Below, one piece after another: positions 36,301 to 48,833 of a stretch of 64,000 nt of DNA (the stretch's first letter is position 1; every line of letters begins with the position of its first letter). The notes below the pieces were generated by a model that was not told where the DNA came from, ran no database searches, and was given only the letters and a program-made list of their open reading frames with translations. Location of the stretch: positions 18,273,228-18,337,227 of the forward strand of contig CM040443.1 of NCBI GenBank assembly GCA_022749755.1. The letters run 5' to 3'. The stretch is from Azadirachta indica (lineage: Eukaryota; Streptophyta; Magnoliopsida; Sapindales; Meliaceae). Made by a program: the position numbers and the translations under genes.

Positions 36301-39300
36301 GCCAAATCAATAGGTACAACACGTATATAAGGAGCCAAATGAAGAGGACCATCAAGAACAACTTCATCTGAGGTTGCGAATCCATCTCCCACCCATATCC
36401 AACGACATCCTTCAAGTACAGCTTTTACAATGTCCATTTCATCTGAACCAATTAAGCTCATCAGTCTTGAGTATACCTTTGGCATTTCCAAGGCCAATTC
36501 CTGCCGAAGGACCTGATCATTTACAAACTCATTGTTCTTCCCTAGCTCAAGCAATTGGGCAGCAATAGCACTTCCTCCCGGTGGGAGTAACCATCCTAGA
36601 TTATAAGCTAATGCTGTGGAAGAGCATGCACCATCCAGTATTCGCATGCTTGCTGAGACAAGCCACAGGTCTTCTTGTAGTCTTACAAGCTTTGGAGGAG
36701 CAACTGTGGTTGACACCACAGGCCATGGCAAACACTCAAATGGCGGTGAAACTAATACAGGACACCAGCAAATCATCTGGAGATCATTCCAAAATTTTTC
36801 AAGGTCAGACTTCAAGTTGCGAGGCCTGAATGCAGTTGCAGCTCGTGAAAACATTCTGTTCACAGTTCCTTGATCATCATTCAATCGATCTGGTATCCAC
36901 TTCATAGCATTTACTTCTAAGTAGGAGAGAAGCACTTTACCTCTTGAATGTGCCCTCCCTGGGTCTTCATGCATTAGCTGTTCTACCTTTCGAGCACTTT
37001 CTATGACTGTCTCAGGAGACACAGATGTTTTAAGGCCCAAACCCTGCAGCATGTCCAAAATCCCACATTGTTGAAAAGCACCGCATGGAAAACTATCTGA
37101 CTCTTCAAGTAGAGCACACAATTCTTCATTACGAGGATCATATAGCACTGCAGGACACTTAACAACACCGCTGAGGGTTGGGACGAATTCCAAATTCTTC
37201 AGACATTCCCTGAAAGATGTGTCCTCAACACATAACTGTGGCAGATTCTGCAAAAGAGATAGCATGACTGTGTCACGAAATTCAGGCTGCAACTCTCCAA
37301 TTCGGCTAAATACTTGCTGCCTATAAAAACAAGCCTTCCCCATTCTCTCAATTCCATAGCATCTTAACAAAATATCTTCCTCAATTCTTGAGATGCCAAT
37401 GATAAATTCACTTCCCAGAAGACCTTCAGGGACATCTAAAGGCACTAAGTATTTTCGAGGATTTTCTAGATCAGAAAACTGGAAAGCTTGAGCAGATCCT
37501 CCACCAGCATAAACTCTGTAAATAGGCAACCTCTTGCAATTTCTTATGTTAGAATCACTAATACACTCTGCTCTGTACCATTTAGGATCAAGAAAAAATC
37601 TACGAAGCTCATCCCTCTCTTCAGTTCTCAAATTTTCAAGAAATATTTGACTAGTGCCACCATTTGAAGAAAAAGAATCAAAGATTGATTCCAAAACACC
37701 TGCATAATCAGCATCATGAACATGTTGAGACAAGTCTGGATGTTCAATCCCATACTTGGTGTCAAATATCTTGCATCCGATCTTCACAAGGATTTCCTGC
37801 ATTGAGCCAGAAAGCTTCTCTGCATTAATCAGTTTTGACTGTCTTGAAGCTCTGTACAAATGCCAAACTGAAGGCAGTATAGGCCAATCCCCAAACAATG
37901 ACAACTTTTCACACTGATTCCGAAGATATTCCCAAAGAAGAACAAACCAAGAAGAACTAGGATGATCATGTAAAGACTCTGGGTCCCATAAAACCTTGCT
38001 TTTATATCTCCAGTCAGCAGGTACAAATCTTGGGAAAAACCTAAGGAAATACTGAATGTTGAAAATAACAAGATTTGTTTTTGTAGACTTCGCAATGGCA
38101 GAAAGTCTGCTCAGAATATTGAGGGGAATATTCCGGTCAATAATTCTATCAGAAACTTTCTGAAGAAGATTGTATTCTAATTCATTACAAACAAAATATG
38201 AAACCCCTTTAGAGGCTTCATGAAATATTCCAAACTCGCCATTTGCTAATGGGAGCAGCGGCAGATTATTTGCATGTATACCAACATCGGCATCTAGAAG
38301 GTCTTCTAGACAATATTCCAACAGTAGAAGCTTCTGAGATTTGCTAAGACTTGTAAGAATCTTGCATTTACTGAGAAAACAGCGTACTGTATCAGGGGTG
38401 ACCACTTTCTGCTGAAAACCATAGGCAGATTTCAAAAACATATCAAACAAGTGATTGGGCAAATGGACAACAGGCAATTCTAGCTGCAGCAGTGCCTCAG
38501 CAAGTTCCTTTCTTTTAGTGAATTCCTCATCAGAAAGAAAAGCTTCAACTGGTGATACCCATTTTCCTCCTCCAAGATCTGAGTACAATACATAAGCATT
38601 TCCAATGTTTCTGTATATATGCTCTACTAAGATGTTCCATGGCTCTTCAAATGTACCACTAGGCCATAAAGAATAGTATGAAGCTGATGGACCCAGAAAC
38701 CCTTGCACACCAACCAGTAATTTTGTAAAAGAAGGGGCCACAACATCTTCTAAAAGAAGCCTGTTCCAGATAGAACGAATTTTTCCGCCTCTGTCCATGT
38801 CACCTCCATACCAAATGCCACGACGGTTTGAGGAGACCTCAAAGTATCCATTAACTTGCACTGTCAATCCAGTCCTTACAGGCAGTGGAAGAAAACAGAA
38901 GGCTCGTCCATGCTTCAGAACATTGTTCTGTCAAAAATCACAATGCTATAAGAAAATATTCAATTCTATAAAGAAATAAAAGAAAGAAATGTACATAATA
39001 GACCATCTAATTAAAAGAAGCACTAAAATGATTTCCTTAACACTATAAGAAACACATAGTTAAAACTCAATGAATCATGCAGCTCAAATTAAATATTTTG
39101 ACCAAAATGTAACACACTAGAAAAATTGCATTCAACCTAATGATTAAGAATGGCAACAATTATGAGATAAGGAATGCAGAAGGTTTGTTTTATCTAATGG
39201 ATGAAAATTCGACCCAATTTTAAGAGTACACAGTGTAATCATACGACTTTCCGGTTATATTGTTATGCGATTCACAGAAAAGAGAAAATACCACCAACAC

Positions 39301-42293
39301 GCTTTTGTTACTATTCAGTTGATATCAGTTTTAATACTCATTTTGGAAAAAATAGTCGATCAAACAATCTACTTGCAATTCAAAAAAGTAAATAAATAAC
39401 TAGTAATGCCAAAAAGGGCAATTAAAATTTCAAAAATGAATTCAGCATCTGAGTAAGGAAAGCCAAAGGTATCAGTTGAAACCTGTGTTGGAGGAATGCT
39501 TTTCAGTGGAAAGGACATCCTTTCAGAGCCTAAGGCAAGATGAAGAAAAAGAATATGAAACAGAAAAAGGGGAGAGATATAGAAAATTTCAAATTTCTCT
39601 ACTACTCAAGTATATTTTGGTTTACTGAATAAAAGGAGAGTAGAATCCTACTCAAGAAAACCATGACGTTAAGTCAATTGAAATGGTCATGTCATTAAAC
39701 TTCTTGTTTTCTGTTTGTTCTTTTTTTTTTTTAAAATTTTTTGAAAGTTAAGGGGGTGAACCCTAAATGGAGTCCAAAGACTATTTTTGCCCCCTTACGC
39801 CCCCAAGGTTCAAACCTTGGTGGTTAGGAAGTGAGGGGTAGGTGCTAACCACCTTGACCGTTTTCTGTTTGTTCTTCATAAATGCTTCATCCTTCCTAAC
39901 AATGAGTAAATTAGAATTCTTATTTATGCTTCTCTGCAGAATAGCCAAAGTCCTGCTTTGCGTGAAGACATTCATATATCCATTTTTATTATTCTAGTCA
40001 CCACCCATAAAAAATCAGGAAGTTCATGCAGAACACCATATCCATGTCTGTGATGCACCATTGTACATAACCTTTTGTCCCTAATAAGTATTGCCACAAA
40101 CGCTCTTTAAACATTTTTCTAAATGGAAGAAACCTCCAGATGCCCAAAAGTCCCATGTTTTTGCTTTTAGCAAGGGAAAACAACTCTATATTTGTGCAAT
40201 GAAAAGTAACCACAAAGGCAAAAATATAGAAAAACTAAAAGAGATATACCCGTCAAAATAAGTAATAAAAAGAGACAATACCCAACTTTTGTAATCATTG
40301 AATGCACTTTCAACATGAAACTCTGTCCAATATTATTTTCCTCAGCTATTTGAAGTGCATTGATCTACCGACCCACACGAAAATATAATTTACATGAAAA
40401 GGGAAAAAAGTGAGGGGTTAACGATTCTAGCCCATATAGTATATATGTCTGTGCATCATTCTTTTTTTTTCTCCTTTGCTCAGAACAGAAGAAGCAATAT
40501 GAGATGCAGTCTGTACCTCTAATTACAAAGCCCATAAGGTGGTAAAAGAAATTATCTGCTTCCTTTTTGTTTCTTTTTGGTGGATAGGATTCATATAAAA
40601 TTTTACAGCTCAACAAAGCCTTGATCCCAACAAGATGGAGTGATAAAAGAAACTATGTACAACTCGACTAAGCCTTCATCAAGTCAATACCCCTACTACG
40701 TCCTCTGAAATTATGTCTAATAGCATCAAAATATGCATATGTAGATTAACTGCTAAGTTTCAGCAATATACAAATATCTACAATGTACATATAAACAGTC
40801 ACAATCCAAAAAACGTAGATAAAAGATTGTGAAGGGTTCAGATATACATTTTTTTGATAGGAAACAAGAAATCTTAACAAAAAGAAAATCGGTAATGAGA
40901 ACGAGGAAGGGAGGTCATGAAGTCATATTCATATGAGAAAGATAGGGGAAATTGACTTACAACTGATGTGTCATCTGATATGCAAGCCGCAATTGATGCC
41001 CATGGAAGGAGATGAATGTCATAATCTTTAGATGCAGTAGCAGCAAAAGAACCAATCCTACTAGATGTCGATGCCATTGTTTGCACCACATAAAAGGTAC
41101 TGATTCGCTTTTCGATTTTGTTCCCAGTCATTGCCTCTATCAAGAAATCCACCGAGTAGGCATCCACCTCAGATTCTTTCGAAATAGCTGACTTGGACAG
41201 TCTAAGAAGTGCCTGTCGATGCCAAATAGTTTCATCATTTGGCGAGCTAACAGAGCACGAGTAAACCTTCCTTGGCTCAAGTTCTCCAGCTTCCCACATA
41301 TACATTTCAATAGACATTACACTTTTGAGGAAGAGTAGTGCGAGAACACCTTCTTCATAAAGCTGATCAAACATGGAACAAATATAATCTTCTGAGTATG
41401 CTTGCCTTGAGAGCTTACTCCTTGCAGCCTGGTCTGCATTCCTCAAAGGGAAACGGAATAAAGTTCCAGCGAAAGGACTTTTCATGTCACAACCAAAAGC
41501 ACAATACGGAAAGAATTGGTCTTTATATACTGAGATGGCTGAAGAACTAACAAACTCAATTCTCTTCCCAGGATTTGCAGAAGACACATTTGGTAGGTAA
41601 ACTCCTTGAGGATCAAAGAGTACCACATATTTCCCACTCACAAATGAGGGTAAATCAGTAAGATGGTACACCGAATTGAAGCCCACCCTAGAATAGCAAA
41701 TAACCAACATATATCAAAATATAATAAAAAGGAAAGAAAATAGATTGATTCCCAAACAAGTTTTAACAAAATGCAGACTGTAAAATTATAACTTCGCAGG
41801 AAAAACACAGAGAACAGAATATCCATATTTATAAGTTTATTAGAATTTCAGGATAATTTTCCGAGTTTCGAAACAAGTGAAATTTGCCAATGTTTCTAGC
41901 AGCTAGATACTGTTGTAAACATAAATATAAAACCTACCCAAATCGGCCGGTCTTCCAGGCCTGACCTTGCTTACTACTCCCACCGATCCTGGAAATACTG
42001 ACGAAATCCTCCTCCGTGAATACAGCGTCATTGTAGGCCAAAAGCGCAGGGCCCTGCCACTGCGCCAAGCTACTGGACAACAGAGACTCCAACCCGTGGA
42101 GCCGACGGTCCAGGCAGAAGCGGACTTTGGTCGCCCCAGCATCGTCGGCATTCTGTATTATTTCCTTGAGCACAGTTGTCCCTTCCGGATAGTTCAATAA
42201 CACTTCCCGGATCCTCCGGGTCAGGTCTACTTTTTGACCGAAGTCTTCCAGAAAAATTGACGACGACTCCGGTGACGGTGACCGAGATTCCAT
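24037..42293 (-). CDS. Sacsin-like giant protein (plant type), 9 exons, 3' end missing
   Basis: Exons in order: 42293-41938, 41687-40961, 38927-32938, 32301-30800, 30467-30204, 29304-29084, 28101-27830, 27306-24252, 24169-24037. All borders are GT-AG and the phases agree, giving 12520 coding bases (about 4173 codons). The start is the ATG at 42293, followed by the conserved N-terminal ATPase block. Three sacsin repeats begin near residues 24, 1388 and 2805, each with an Hsp90-like ATPase region. Known plant homologues (such as Arabidopsis At5g23110) are about 4700 residues and end in a RING finger, from memory. Here the last several hundred codons, including any RING, are not found. Two one-base indels break exon 3 (about 35480 and 33863) while conserved sequence continues in the shifted frame between them. 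Human sacsin acts as a co-chaperone; the plant role is not established. It is either an intact gene with assembly errors or a young pseudogene. Confidence 0.9.
27307..30203 (-). other. Small exons 6-7 and introns 5-7 of the sacsin-like gene
   Basis: Exon 6 (29304-29084) carries TDLTERFHDQFNPML and exon 7 (28101-27830) carries STWEEGSSKPFQDYQVSID. They lie between introns of 899 (29305-30203), 982 (28102-29083) and 523 bases (27307-27829). No other gene or transposon is recognised in these introns. A short CA/GT repeat lies near 28865-28890. Confidence 0.75.
30204..32301 (-). other. Sacsin exons 4-5 with degenerate repeat 3
   Basis: Exon 4 starts after phase 2 (R|LYDPRVRELKRLL) and exon 5 follows a 332-base intron. 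The third repeat begins at RINELLAWYGNNDFLLFDLL. In place of ELVQNAEDAGA it reads ELADCCKAKKL, losing the Asn and DxG needed for nucleotide binding. Exon 5 continues FQGPALVAVLEGA and LNYGLGLFSCYFLCD where a glycine-rich lid would be. Repeat 3 is likely structural, as recalled for plant homologues. Confidence 0.8.
32686..32750 (-). repeat. G-rich tract in sacsin-like intron 3 (G-quadruplex candidate)
   Basis: Intron 3 (32302-32937) contains a C-rich plus strand, which is G-rich in the transcript. Runs include CCCCCC, CCCCC and an uninterrupted C10, separated by 1-3 bases. Several overlapping four-run G-quadruplex patterns fit. The rest of the intron is unremarkable. Confidence 0.7.
33858..33868 (-). 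other. -1 frameshift, sacsin-like exon 3
   Basis: The coding strand reads AAACTATGTGCATAGCTCAG. The upstream frame ends at HVKLCA-stop. The downstream conserved frame restarts as IAQNGESNISF and has the WIRLLW / WPILPV motifs seen in repeat 1 (FVLLWEYL / WPILPS). One base is missing. This is not a long homopolymer. Confidence 0.8.
35478..35486 (-). other. +1 frameshift in a homopolymer, sacsin-like exon 3
   Basis: The coding strand reads GGGGAAAAATATT. In the upstream frame this gives GEKYCYV-stop. With one base fewer it reads into IVMFDPH, matching VVLFDPQ of repeat 1. The break is at codon about 1511. Confidence 0.85.
38928..40960 (-). other. Sacsin-like intron 2 (2.0 kb)
   Basis: The GTAAGT donor follows SDDTSV and the acceptor precedes NNVLKHGRAFCFLPLPV, both phase 0. 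No gene lies inside. A T/A-rich piece with GGTTCAAACCTTGGTGGTTA near 39810-39830 resembles the B-box region of a tRNA-derived SINE; this is weak. Confidence 0.75.
40961..42293 (-). other. Sacsin repeat 1, ATPase-like region (exons 1-2)
   Basis: Exon 1 carries LTRRIREVLLNYPEGT and KEIIQNADDAGATKVRFCLD (residues about 43-62). This is the Hsp90-type N box with the Asn that binds magnesium-ATP and the DxG element. WQGPALLAYNDAVF and SRIGGSSK follow. The glycine-rich lid GRFGVGFNSVYHLTD spans the exon 1/exon 2 junction (phase 2). Exon 2 has VVLFDPQGVYLP and FGCDMKSPFAGTLFRFPLRN. All expected nucleotide-pocket motifs are present, so repeat 1 could bind ATP. Confidence 0.88.
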
Positions 42294-42427
42294 TTTTTCT
42301 AACTGGGTTTTGACATTATGAAAATGAAAAAGGATCAGTTTAATTCAGAACGATGAAGCGTTGTTGAAATAATTCTCGTGAATAATTCTCGTGAAAGCGT
42401 GTAACAATCGAATAATCATAATAATAA
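42294..42427 (-). promoter_or_regulatory. Proximal 5' region of the sacsin-like gene
   Basis: Only about 134 bases separate the start codon from the left TIR of the large Mutator-like element. The stretch includes a 13-base direct repeat (AATAATTCTCGTG twice, 42369-42394). No convincing TATA box is seen. Much of the promoter must lie inside or beyond the transposon. Confidence 0.5.
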
Positions 42428-42560
42428 GGGAAATTTTCGAGTATAACCCCTTTTTAAAATATAAATTTGGAAACAACCACTATCTATAATTGAATTAAAA
42501 AATAGCCAACTCAAAAATTTTTGGACAAATTTGCCTTCAAAGGCCCAAATTAACAAACAT
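42428..42560 (+). repeat. Left terminal inverted repeat of the large MULE
   Basis: It begins GGGAAATTTTCGAGTATAAC and pairs with about 56500-56628 in inverted orientation. Confidence 0.8.
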
Positions 42561-43128
42561 TTTCTTTTCACTATCTTCTTCCTTCTCTATCTCGTTCAAT
42601 TTATCTCCCAAAAAACCACCATCTGTCTCTCTTTCTACTATATTGTTACTCAACAAAATTATAAGTTTCAATTAAAAATAAGGTGAATGCTTGAAGTTGT
42701 TTGTAAAATGGGGCGTTTGAACATAATTATTTCCTTTTTATATTTTTTTAATGCCAAGCAAGGAAAAACATTGAGAAATGGTCAATTGTATGAAAAATAA
42801 TATAATTAGACAATATACATGTAAAATTTGTTAAACGTGGTGTTTACGTATTAGAATTTGATGATTGAGTGTGTTTGATAATTGTAAAATAAAAAATTTG
42901 TAGAGATTGTAGACGTTCCTCAGGGCACTTTCGAGTAAGAGGAAAATTTTAACTACTTAAAAGTTACTTTTGAGTGTGAGGAACAAAGAAGTTTGGTTGA
43001 TTAACATGGTTCATATCCTTAATAACTAGCTCAAGAGAGTTTCACTAACATATACAAATACTATAAGTAGCTTAAGAGAGTTTCATAAACATATACATAT
43101 ACTAATGTTTTGTTCTTTGAATGCAAGA

Positions 43129-44170
43129 ATGGGTGAGCAGCTCACGATTTTTACCGTTTGTGGAGGCTTATAGGAACAGGCATTGAACGTCAATGATCGC
43201 TATATGAGCAAAGTTATGAGTTGAGGGACAATTTATGCAAAAGTTGTATAAGTTGATTGATATTAATCCTTTATAATATATTATGAGGCTGAAGACAATC
43301 TATTTGATATTTGGTTAATAGTGTATTCAAGCACAAATAGCTTCACCTATTACAACTAGATGCAAGTTCCAAGCTTCATGAATGCTAACAGTCTTTATAT
43401 GGCAAGTAAGAGTAGTTATTGTCCATTGTACATTACTAATGATCGAGTAAGTAATTTAAAACATACAAGGCTACACATGTTCAAGAATCCAACCACTAAT
43501 GGTAAAGTTCTTACACACGTTTATGTCTTCTAAAGGGAGAAATCAAGTGAATGATGTACTTCCTGTAATGACAACATAATACAACATGCAGTATGTATAC
43601 ACAAGTCAAAGGGTTTGCAAATTATTATTAGTCATATAGTTAAGAACCATCAATGCCCTCGCATAATCCAACTTGCTTGTCCAATGAGGTGACTACTCTC
43701 AATGGAGGTTATTCCTCTTCCCATAACACTAAAGTGCATGATAATGATTTTATGGCACTAACATTTCCCCCCAACACAAAAATAGAAGAACTATCCCGTA
43801 TGAAGAAACTAGGTCAATAGAAGATGGTCGTATGGCTTCTACACACAGGACTAGCTCATCGATAGCTCCCTCATTATCAAATTATGGTGGTCGATGCTTG
43901 ACTCCAATCTCACCGTTCATAACTATGCCTAGTGATGCATTCTTAAGTTGTGGATCATATGATGTGTGTGTTGGGCAAATATTCGATACTAAGCAACAAC
44001 TCCGAGATAAATTAGGCTTATAAGCGTTGAAAAATCAATTCTAATTGAAGGTTTCAAGATCAATTGTGAAGAGGTTCAAGGCAAAGTGTATTGTTACAGG
44101 GTGTCAATGGCAGGTGCAAGCCACCAAGAACGACAACGATACGTATTTTTGAGTTACTCGAATGAATTAG
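43129..44170 (+). pseudogene. MuDR-type transposase, N-terminal remnant
   Basis: The start ATG is followed by GEQLTIFTVCGG, typical of plant MuDR proteins. Near 43905-44140 comes the MuDR DNA-binding domain: CGSYDVCVGQIFDTKQQLRD, then FKAKCIVTGCQWQVQATKND, with the Cys-x5-Cys spacing and GCxWxxxA core. Stops interrupt it (after KLGL at 44021 and elsewhere), and the catalytic DDE domain and SWIM zinc finger are not found downstream. Confidence 0.75.
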
Positions 44171-45269
44171 GTTCATATGTGATATCTTCATTTTTGTTAT
44201 ATGATTATGCTTAATTTATCCATCATTAAGTAACATACTTGACATTATTTAGTTTATTTTGGGTATTTATACTTTTTTGTAAGCATTTTTGTTATGTTTT
44301 TTTCCATTTTAATTGAACACCATTTGATTATGTAACTTGTACCTATGAATGTTGAAAAAGCTTAAGGAACCAAAAAACATGGAACTAAACTTTGAATCAC
44401 TTTTCGAAAAACTTGAAAATAACCACTTTTGTGTATGTGCTCAAAACTGTAAAACTCGTTTACTCGAAGGTCTATATGGGTAAGTAGCTAGAAAATGCAA
44501 AAGTAGGTTACTTTCATGTGTTATCTCAAAACTGGGCACAATTGCTCAAAAGTCCATATAGCAATGCGTCAAGTTGTTTTGGAAAATGTGAAAGTATGCA
44601 AATTTCAAGTGTTAACTTGAAATTAGTATAATCACTTGAAAGTTTATCTAATGGGTGTGTGGTTAATGTGGATTTTAGAAAACGCGAAAGATGATCACTT
44701 TTATGTTTTAACTCAAAAGTTGAAAAAAGGTCAAACTCAAAAGTTAAGAGTTTACGTTATATATATATATATATATGTGAAATACTTCCCTTTCAAATCA
44801 AATCAAATGATTGTGGTGATAATTGAAGTTATATAATAGTAGTAACAAGTTGGAACATTTTTTTGCTATCATATTTTATTACATACACACATATACATAT
44901 TTATAGTTAAACCTTCACGTACCTATATGTTCACTATAAGTCATCATCTTTAATTAAGGGGAAATAATACAATGGTCAGTAACATTAATGCCAAAATTAT
45001 TTAAGATACATTAATTTATACTTATACTTAATGACCTTGTAATGGGTTCTATATAATTAGGTAATAATTTGTGAAATTTCACTATTACATTCCTATTTAA
45101 TTTAATTGACATTAAATAATAGTAATAGGTATAATCATTCTATGTATGCATAACGTACCTGTAGAAGTGATCAAGTAAATAAAATAGCGATATAAACATA
45201 TAATGATATAAACATAGAATATAAGGTATAACACATATACACAACAAAATAATGGTATCATCCAATACT

Positions 45270-45830
45270 ATTCTTCTATAATAACTCTCCGACCTAAAGC
45301 TCTATAGCCATCCTATGCCTAAAACAAGAGCCATCCTGCAAGCCAAAATCGAAGATCTTATCTATACTTAAATAATATATGAACATAAAAACCTCAGTGT
45401 CTTGACTCTAACTTTTGATGCGAGACATCGACGACCAGTCGAACAAACTCAAATGGCATAATGAGGTCCTAACAATTCGTGTAAACGCTGTGGAAGCCAA
45501 ACTGTCACAGTAGATGAGGTAGTAGCTCACATAATGGACGCATCGCAGTTATCATCTTCGCGTCTAAACAGATAGAGGGGGCTGAGTCATAAACAATAAT
45601 ATACCAATAATGGAAATGTATCTTGTATGCTACCTAATGATCTTTGTACTCAGGAATTAGAAGGTTCACAACATCAACATCAACCCAATATTTGTGCATC
45701 GAGCTTATTCTCCCCTAAACATATGACTTTATGTCGGTGTTCAGGTAAAATGAACCCAACGTAAGCTATTGTTACTAGACTACCTCTCATGCGTACTCAA
45801 GTATTATCTACAACAACATCAAGGACGATG
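45270..45830 (-). pseudogene. Ulp1-like cysteine protease domain, decayed
   Basis: On the minus strand MHKYWVDVDVVNLLIP, then HYWYIIVYDSAPS, then PFEFVRLVVDVSHQ can be read with stops and frameshifts between. They resemble the Ulp1 (SUMO protease family, C48) core WVDVDxVYIPxN ... HWxLxVxDL..IxxYDS. It belongs to the same gene as the DUF1985 part near 55000, from which it is now separated by the inserted LTR element. Confidence 0.65.
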
Positions 45831-46729
45831 AGCACATAATATGTCATGAGGAAGGCAAAATCAGCAAAATCATAGTAATTGGCAAAATAAAGATTGTAAT
45901 TTACTTATAGGTGCATACACTAAACTTCCACTGTTAGGTCACTAGTTTTGTGCAGATGCCTGTTTCTTATAGGCTAAAAGATCTAAATACTTCTCTATGT
46001 GCTGTCATGTTTGTCAAAGATAAGTTCATATACTAAGATATAACAACAAAGGATAAACAAAATTTATAGAGGAAAATATTACTTACGCTATCTTCTAGCT
46101 AGACTTCTAGCTTAGAGACACGACTAATCTAGTTCAAGGTTAGTGCACGACGTTGCATAACGATTTATGCTATAGGTGTCGCTATCAACTGCAAGAAACT
46201 ATCGTACATGTTGTCGGGTATGGGCCCTCGAGGATTAATTTGATAACTTAGACCATATTGTGGCCACCTTCTTTCTGTCAGTGGCCTTCAAGTCTTAAAT
46301 GGGATGATACGTGGACTTTACTAATGTTGCCTCTTCTTATAAACTTGTCCATACCAGCTTATCTCATCCAAAGGGGGACGTGGGATATACAAACACTGGT
46401 TTAAGCTTGAGCAATGTCATCGTCTTGCAATAAAATATAAGACTATTAGTGTCAAAAAATAATCTGGTAAAAGCCAGACAAAGTGTCCCTTGTACTTCGG
46501 ATAATTCCCAAAAAACTTACATAACGAACAACATATACACTTCCTAATGCCATAATTCAAAAGGCCCAGAGGCACCCCAACTACACCAATAATCCAAGAT
46601 TCTATCAACATACTAATTCCCACAATTAAACACAATAAACACAATAAAAAATTATCATATACGCAAAAAAGGGCTCACATAACTCTGACCGCATCAATAA
46701 ACCAAAGTACAACTTTAGACAAAAATAAA

Positions 46730-48833
46730 TGTAATACCTTAAAATTTTTAGTAATAATAAAAATATCAACAACATTATATTATGAGAAGACATAGAAGTT
46801 TGGAATTTATGAGATAGGTATATTTATTTTTGTAAAAGATTATTTGATTAGGATGAATATGTTATATTCTTAAAAGAATGGAATTATTTGATAGTATGAT
46901 TTTAGTGTACATAAAAGTTGTATAAAGGATTAGCTAAAAGGGTCAATGATTTTAAGAACCAAAATTCATTTTGGATTCTTTGCTTAAGGTGGTGGAATGA
47001 AGGGGTGGTGAAAGAAAGAAAAGAAGAAAGGAAAGAAAAGAAAAGAAAAAGAAGGACAAGAGAAAGAAGAAACAAACAAAAAAAAAAAAAGAGGAGAAGA
47101 AGAGAATCAAGAGAGATAGAGAGAGAGGAGAAGGAGGAACAAGGAAAATGAAATAGGAGGTAAATGAAAGAAGATAATGAAGATGACAATAGGTGATGAA
47201 GAAGAGAAAGAAATTGGATAGAGAAAGTTTTGTGTTTTTAGAAAGAGAAATTATTTTTAGAGAGAGAAAGGATGGCATTTAAGCTTAAAATGACTAAATT
47301 TGTCAACCTCACGTTCTAATCCTTGATTTTAGTTCAAAAAACTCACTAGAAACAACAAAGTTGGGAAGAATTTCCATGAATGGACCTGTTTGCAATATTT
47401 TTGAAATTTAGATAAGTTTTTACAATTATTCTGGTTAGTTGCTAATATTCTGAAATATTTAAGCCTTAGCATTATTTCCTATAATATAGGGTAGTATTAA
47501 TATTTTTTTAAGATTTTAGTGGGTCAGAATGTAATTATTTAATATTTTTTAATAAATAAGTAATATTTTAGGCTTTTTACAATGTGTAGTTTAAACCATG
47601 GATTAATATTAGGGAGTGGTTTGAAAGAAAAAGGGAAGTTGGTAAAACAATAGAAATTATTGTGTAATATTTAGATAGGTATTTATGTGCATTTGATAGA
47701 TTTTGCTTTTAACACTGTAAGTTAGGGTGTTTTATTACATTTAAAGTTTTTGATAAATATTTAAGAAATTTCTAAATTGTCACTATTGATCTAATTAATT
47801 GTTTTTCGAATTGATTTTAAATAGTAATTATTGAATAAATGTTATATTTATAAATATTATGAGAAAATTGTGTTAACATGTGTTGCATTTGTATAAATAA
47901 AAGGTTTGTATGAAAATATTGTAAAATAATTTGGCAAATAAAAAACGTGATAGCTATAGTGGTTGTTGTGATGTGGTACTAGTGTTTGGGGCCACAATCC
48001 TTGGGAATAATACTCTTAAAGTATGTTTCTATTGAGACGATGGTTTTTGAAAATACTACCCCTAAAGGTTATTTTTTATGGATGACGATTTCTGAAAATA
48101 AGACCCCTGAAATATGTATAGTCAGTTTTTGGGGCAGCAATCCTTGGGAATAATGCCCAAAAATGCGCAAGAAATAAATTAATGAAAACTATGTTTAATG
48201 ATGAAATATAAGTGTTTATGTTACTTTTGTGAATAGTGAAATTGAAATAATTGTTTTGATTTGTTATTAAGCTTGTTGTTTGAAATCAGAAAGAGTTTTA
48301 TACATGCAAATTTGTTTATTACATAATTGTAAAATTGCATTTGTATATAAATATCTACTGGGCATTAGCTCATCCTTACATTTTAGGTTTTAGGTAATAC
48401 TGAAGATAGGATAAATAGGAGACATTTAACACTCTAAGAAGAGGACATTGCTATTTTTTGAACTTTTTGTAATTTTAGTTGCAAGAGTTTATGTTGTTTA
48501 GTTTTGATGTAATTTTATATTTAGTGTTTGAATATAAGAAACCCAAGTATTTATTAGTATATTTTGTTGAGAAATAAGACGAAAGAATTGATGTTGAATT
48601 TTACTGAGAGTGTTTAGAATGAAATTGACAAGTTTGTAGGTTTATAAATTTTGGCATATGTTTATATTTTAAAGGAAACTTTGTCAAATTTTTTTTTATA
48701 GAATTAGCGATATTACATATTGGGTATTAGAGCTTTCTTTTCTTCGAGGAAAGGTTTTGTTTTGGAAGTTTGAATATTTTGGTAACACCTTAATTCAACG
48801 TTATTTTCGTAATGCCGGATTCAAGGTGTTACA
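46730..48833 (+). repeat. 5' LTR (2104 bp)
   Basis: It contains a long purine-rich (GAAA/GAGA) tract at about 46995-47280 and recurring units near 47985-48160 (CAATCCTTGGGAATAATGCC type). It has about 200 bases near 48580-48780 that are mostly missing from the 3' LTR. Substitutions are frequent between the two LTRs, so the insertion is not recent. Confidence 0.88.

Noticed and set aside
39780..39850. tRNA gene or SINE in sacsin-like intron 2
   Set aside because: Only a B-box-like GGTTCAAACC is seen, with no A box at the right spacing and no cloverleaf; kept as a weak remark only.
46902..47278. Overlapping frames rich in Ser/Leu/Phe or Lys/Arg/Glu
   Set aside because: They arise from the purine-rich tract inside the 5' LTR; the same occurs at 52185-52469 in the 3' LTR.
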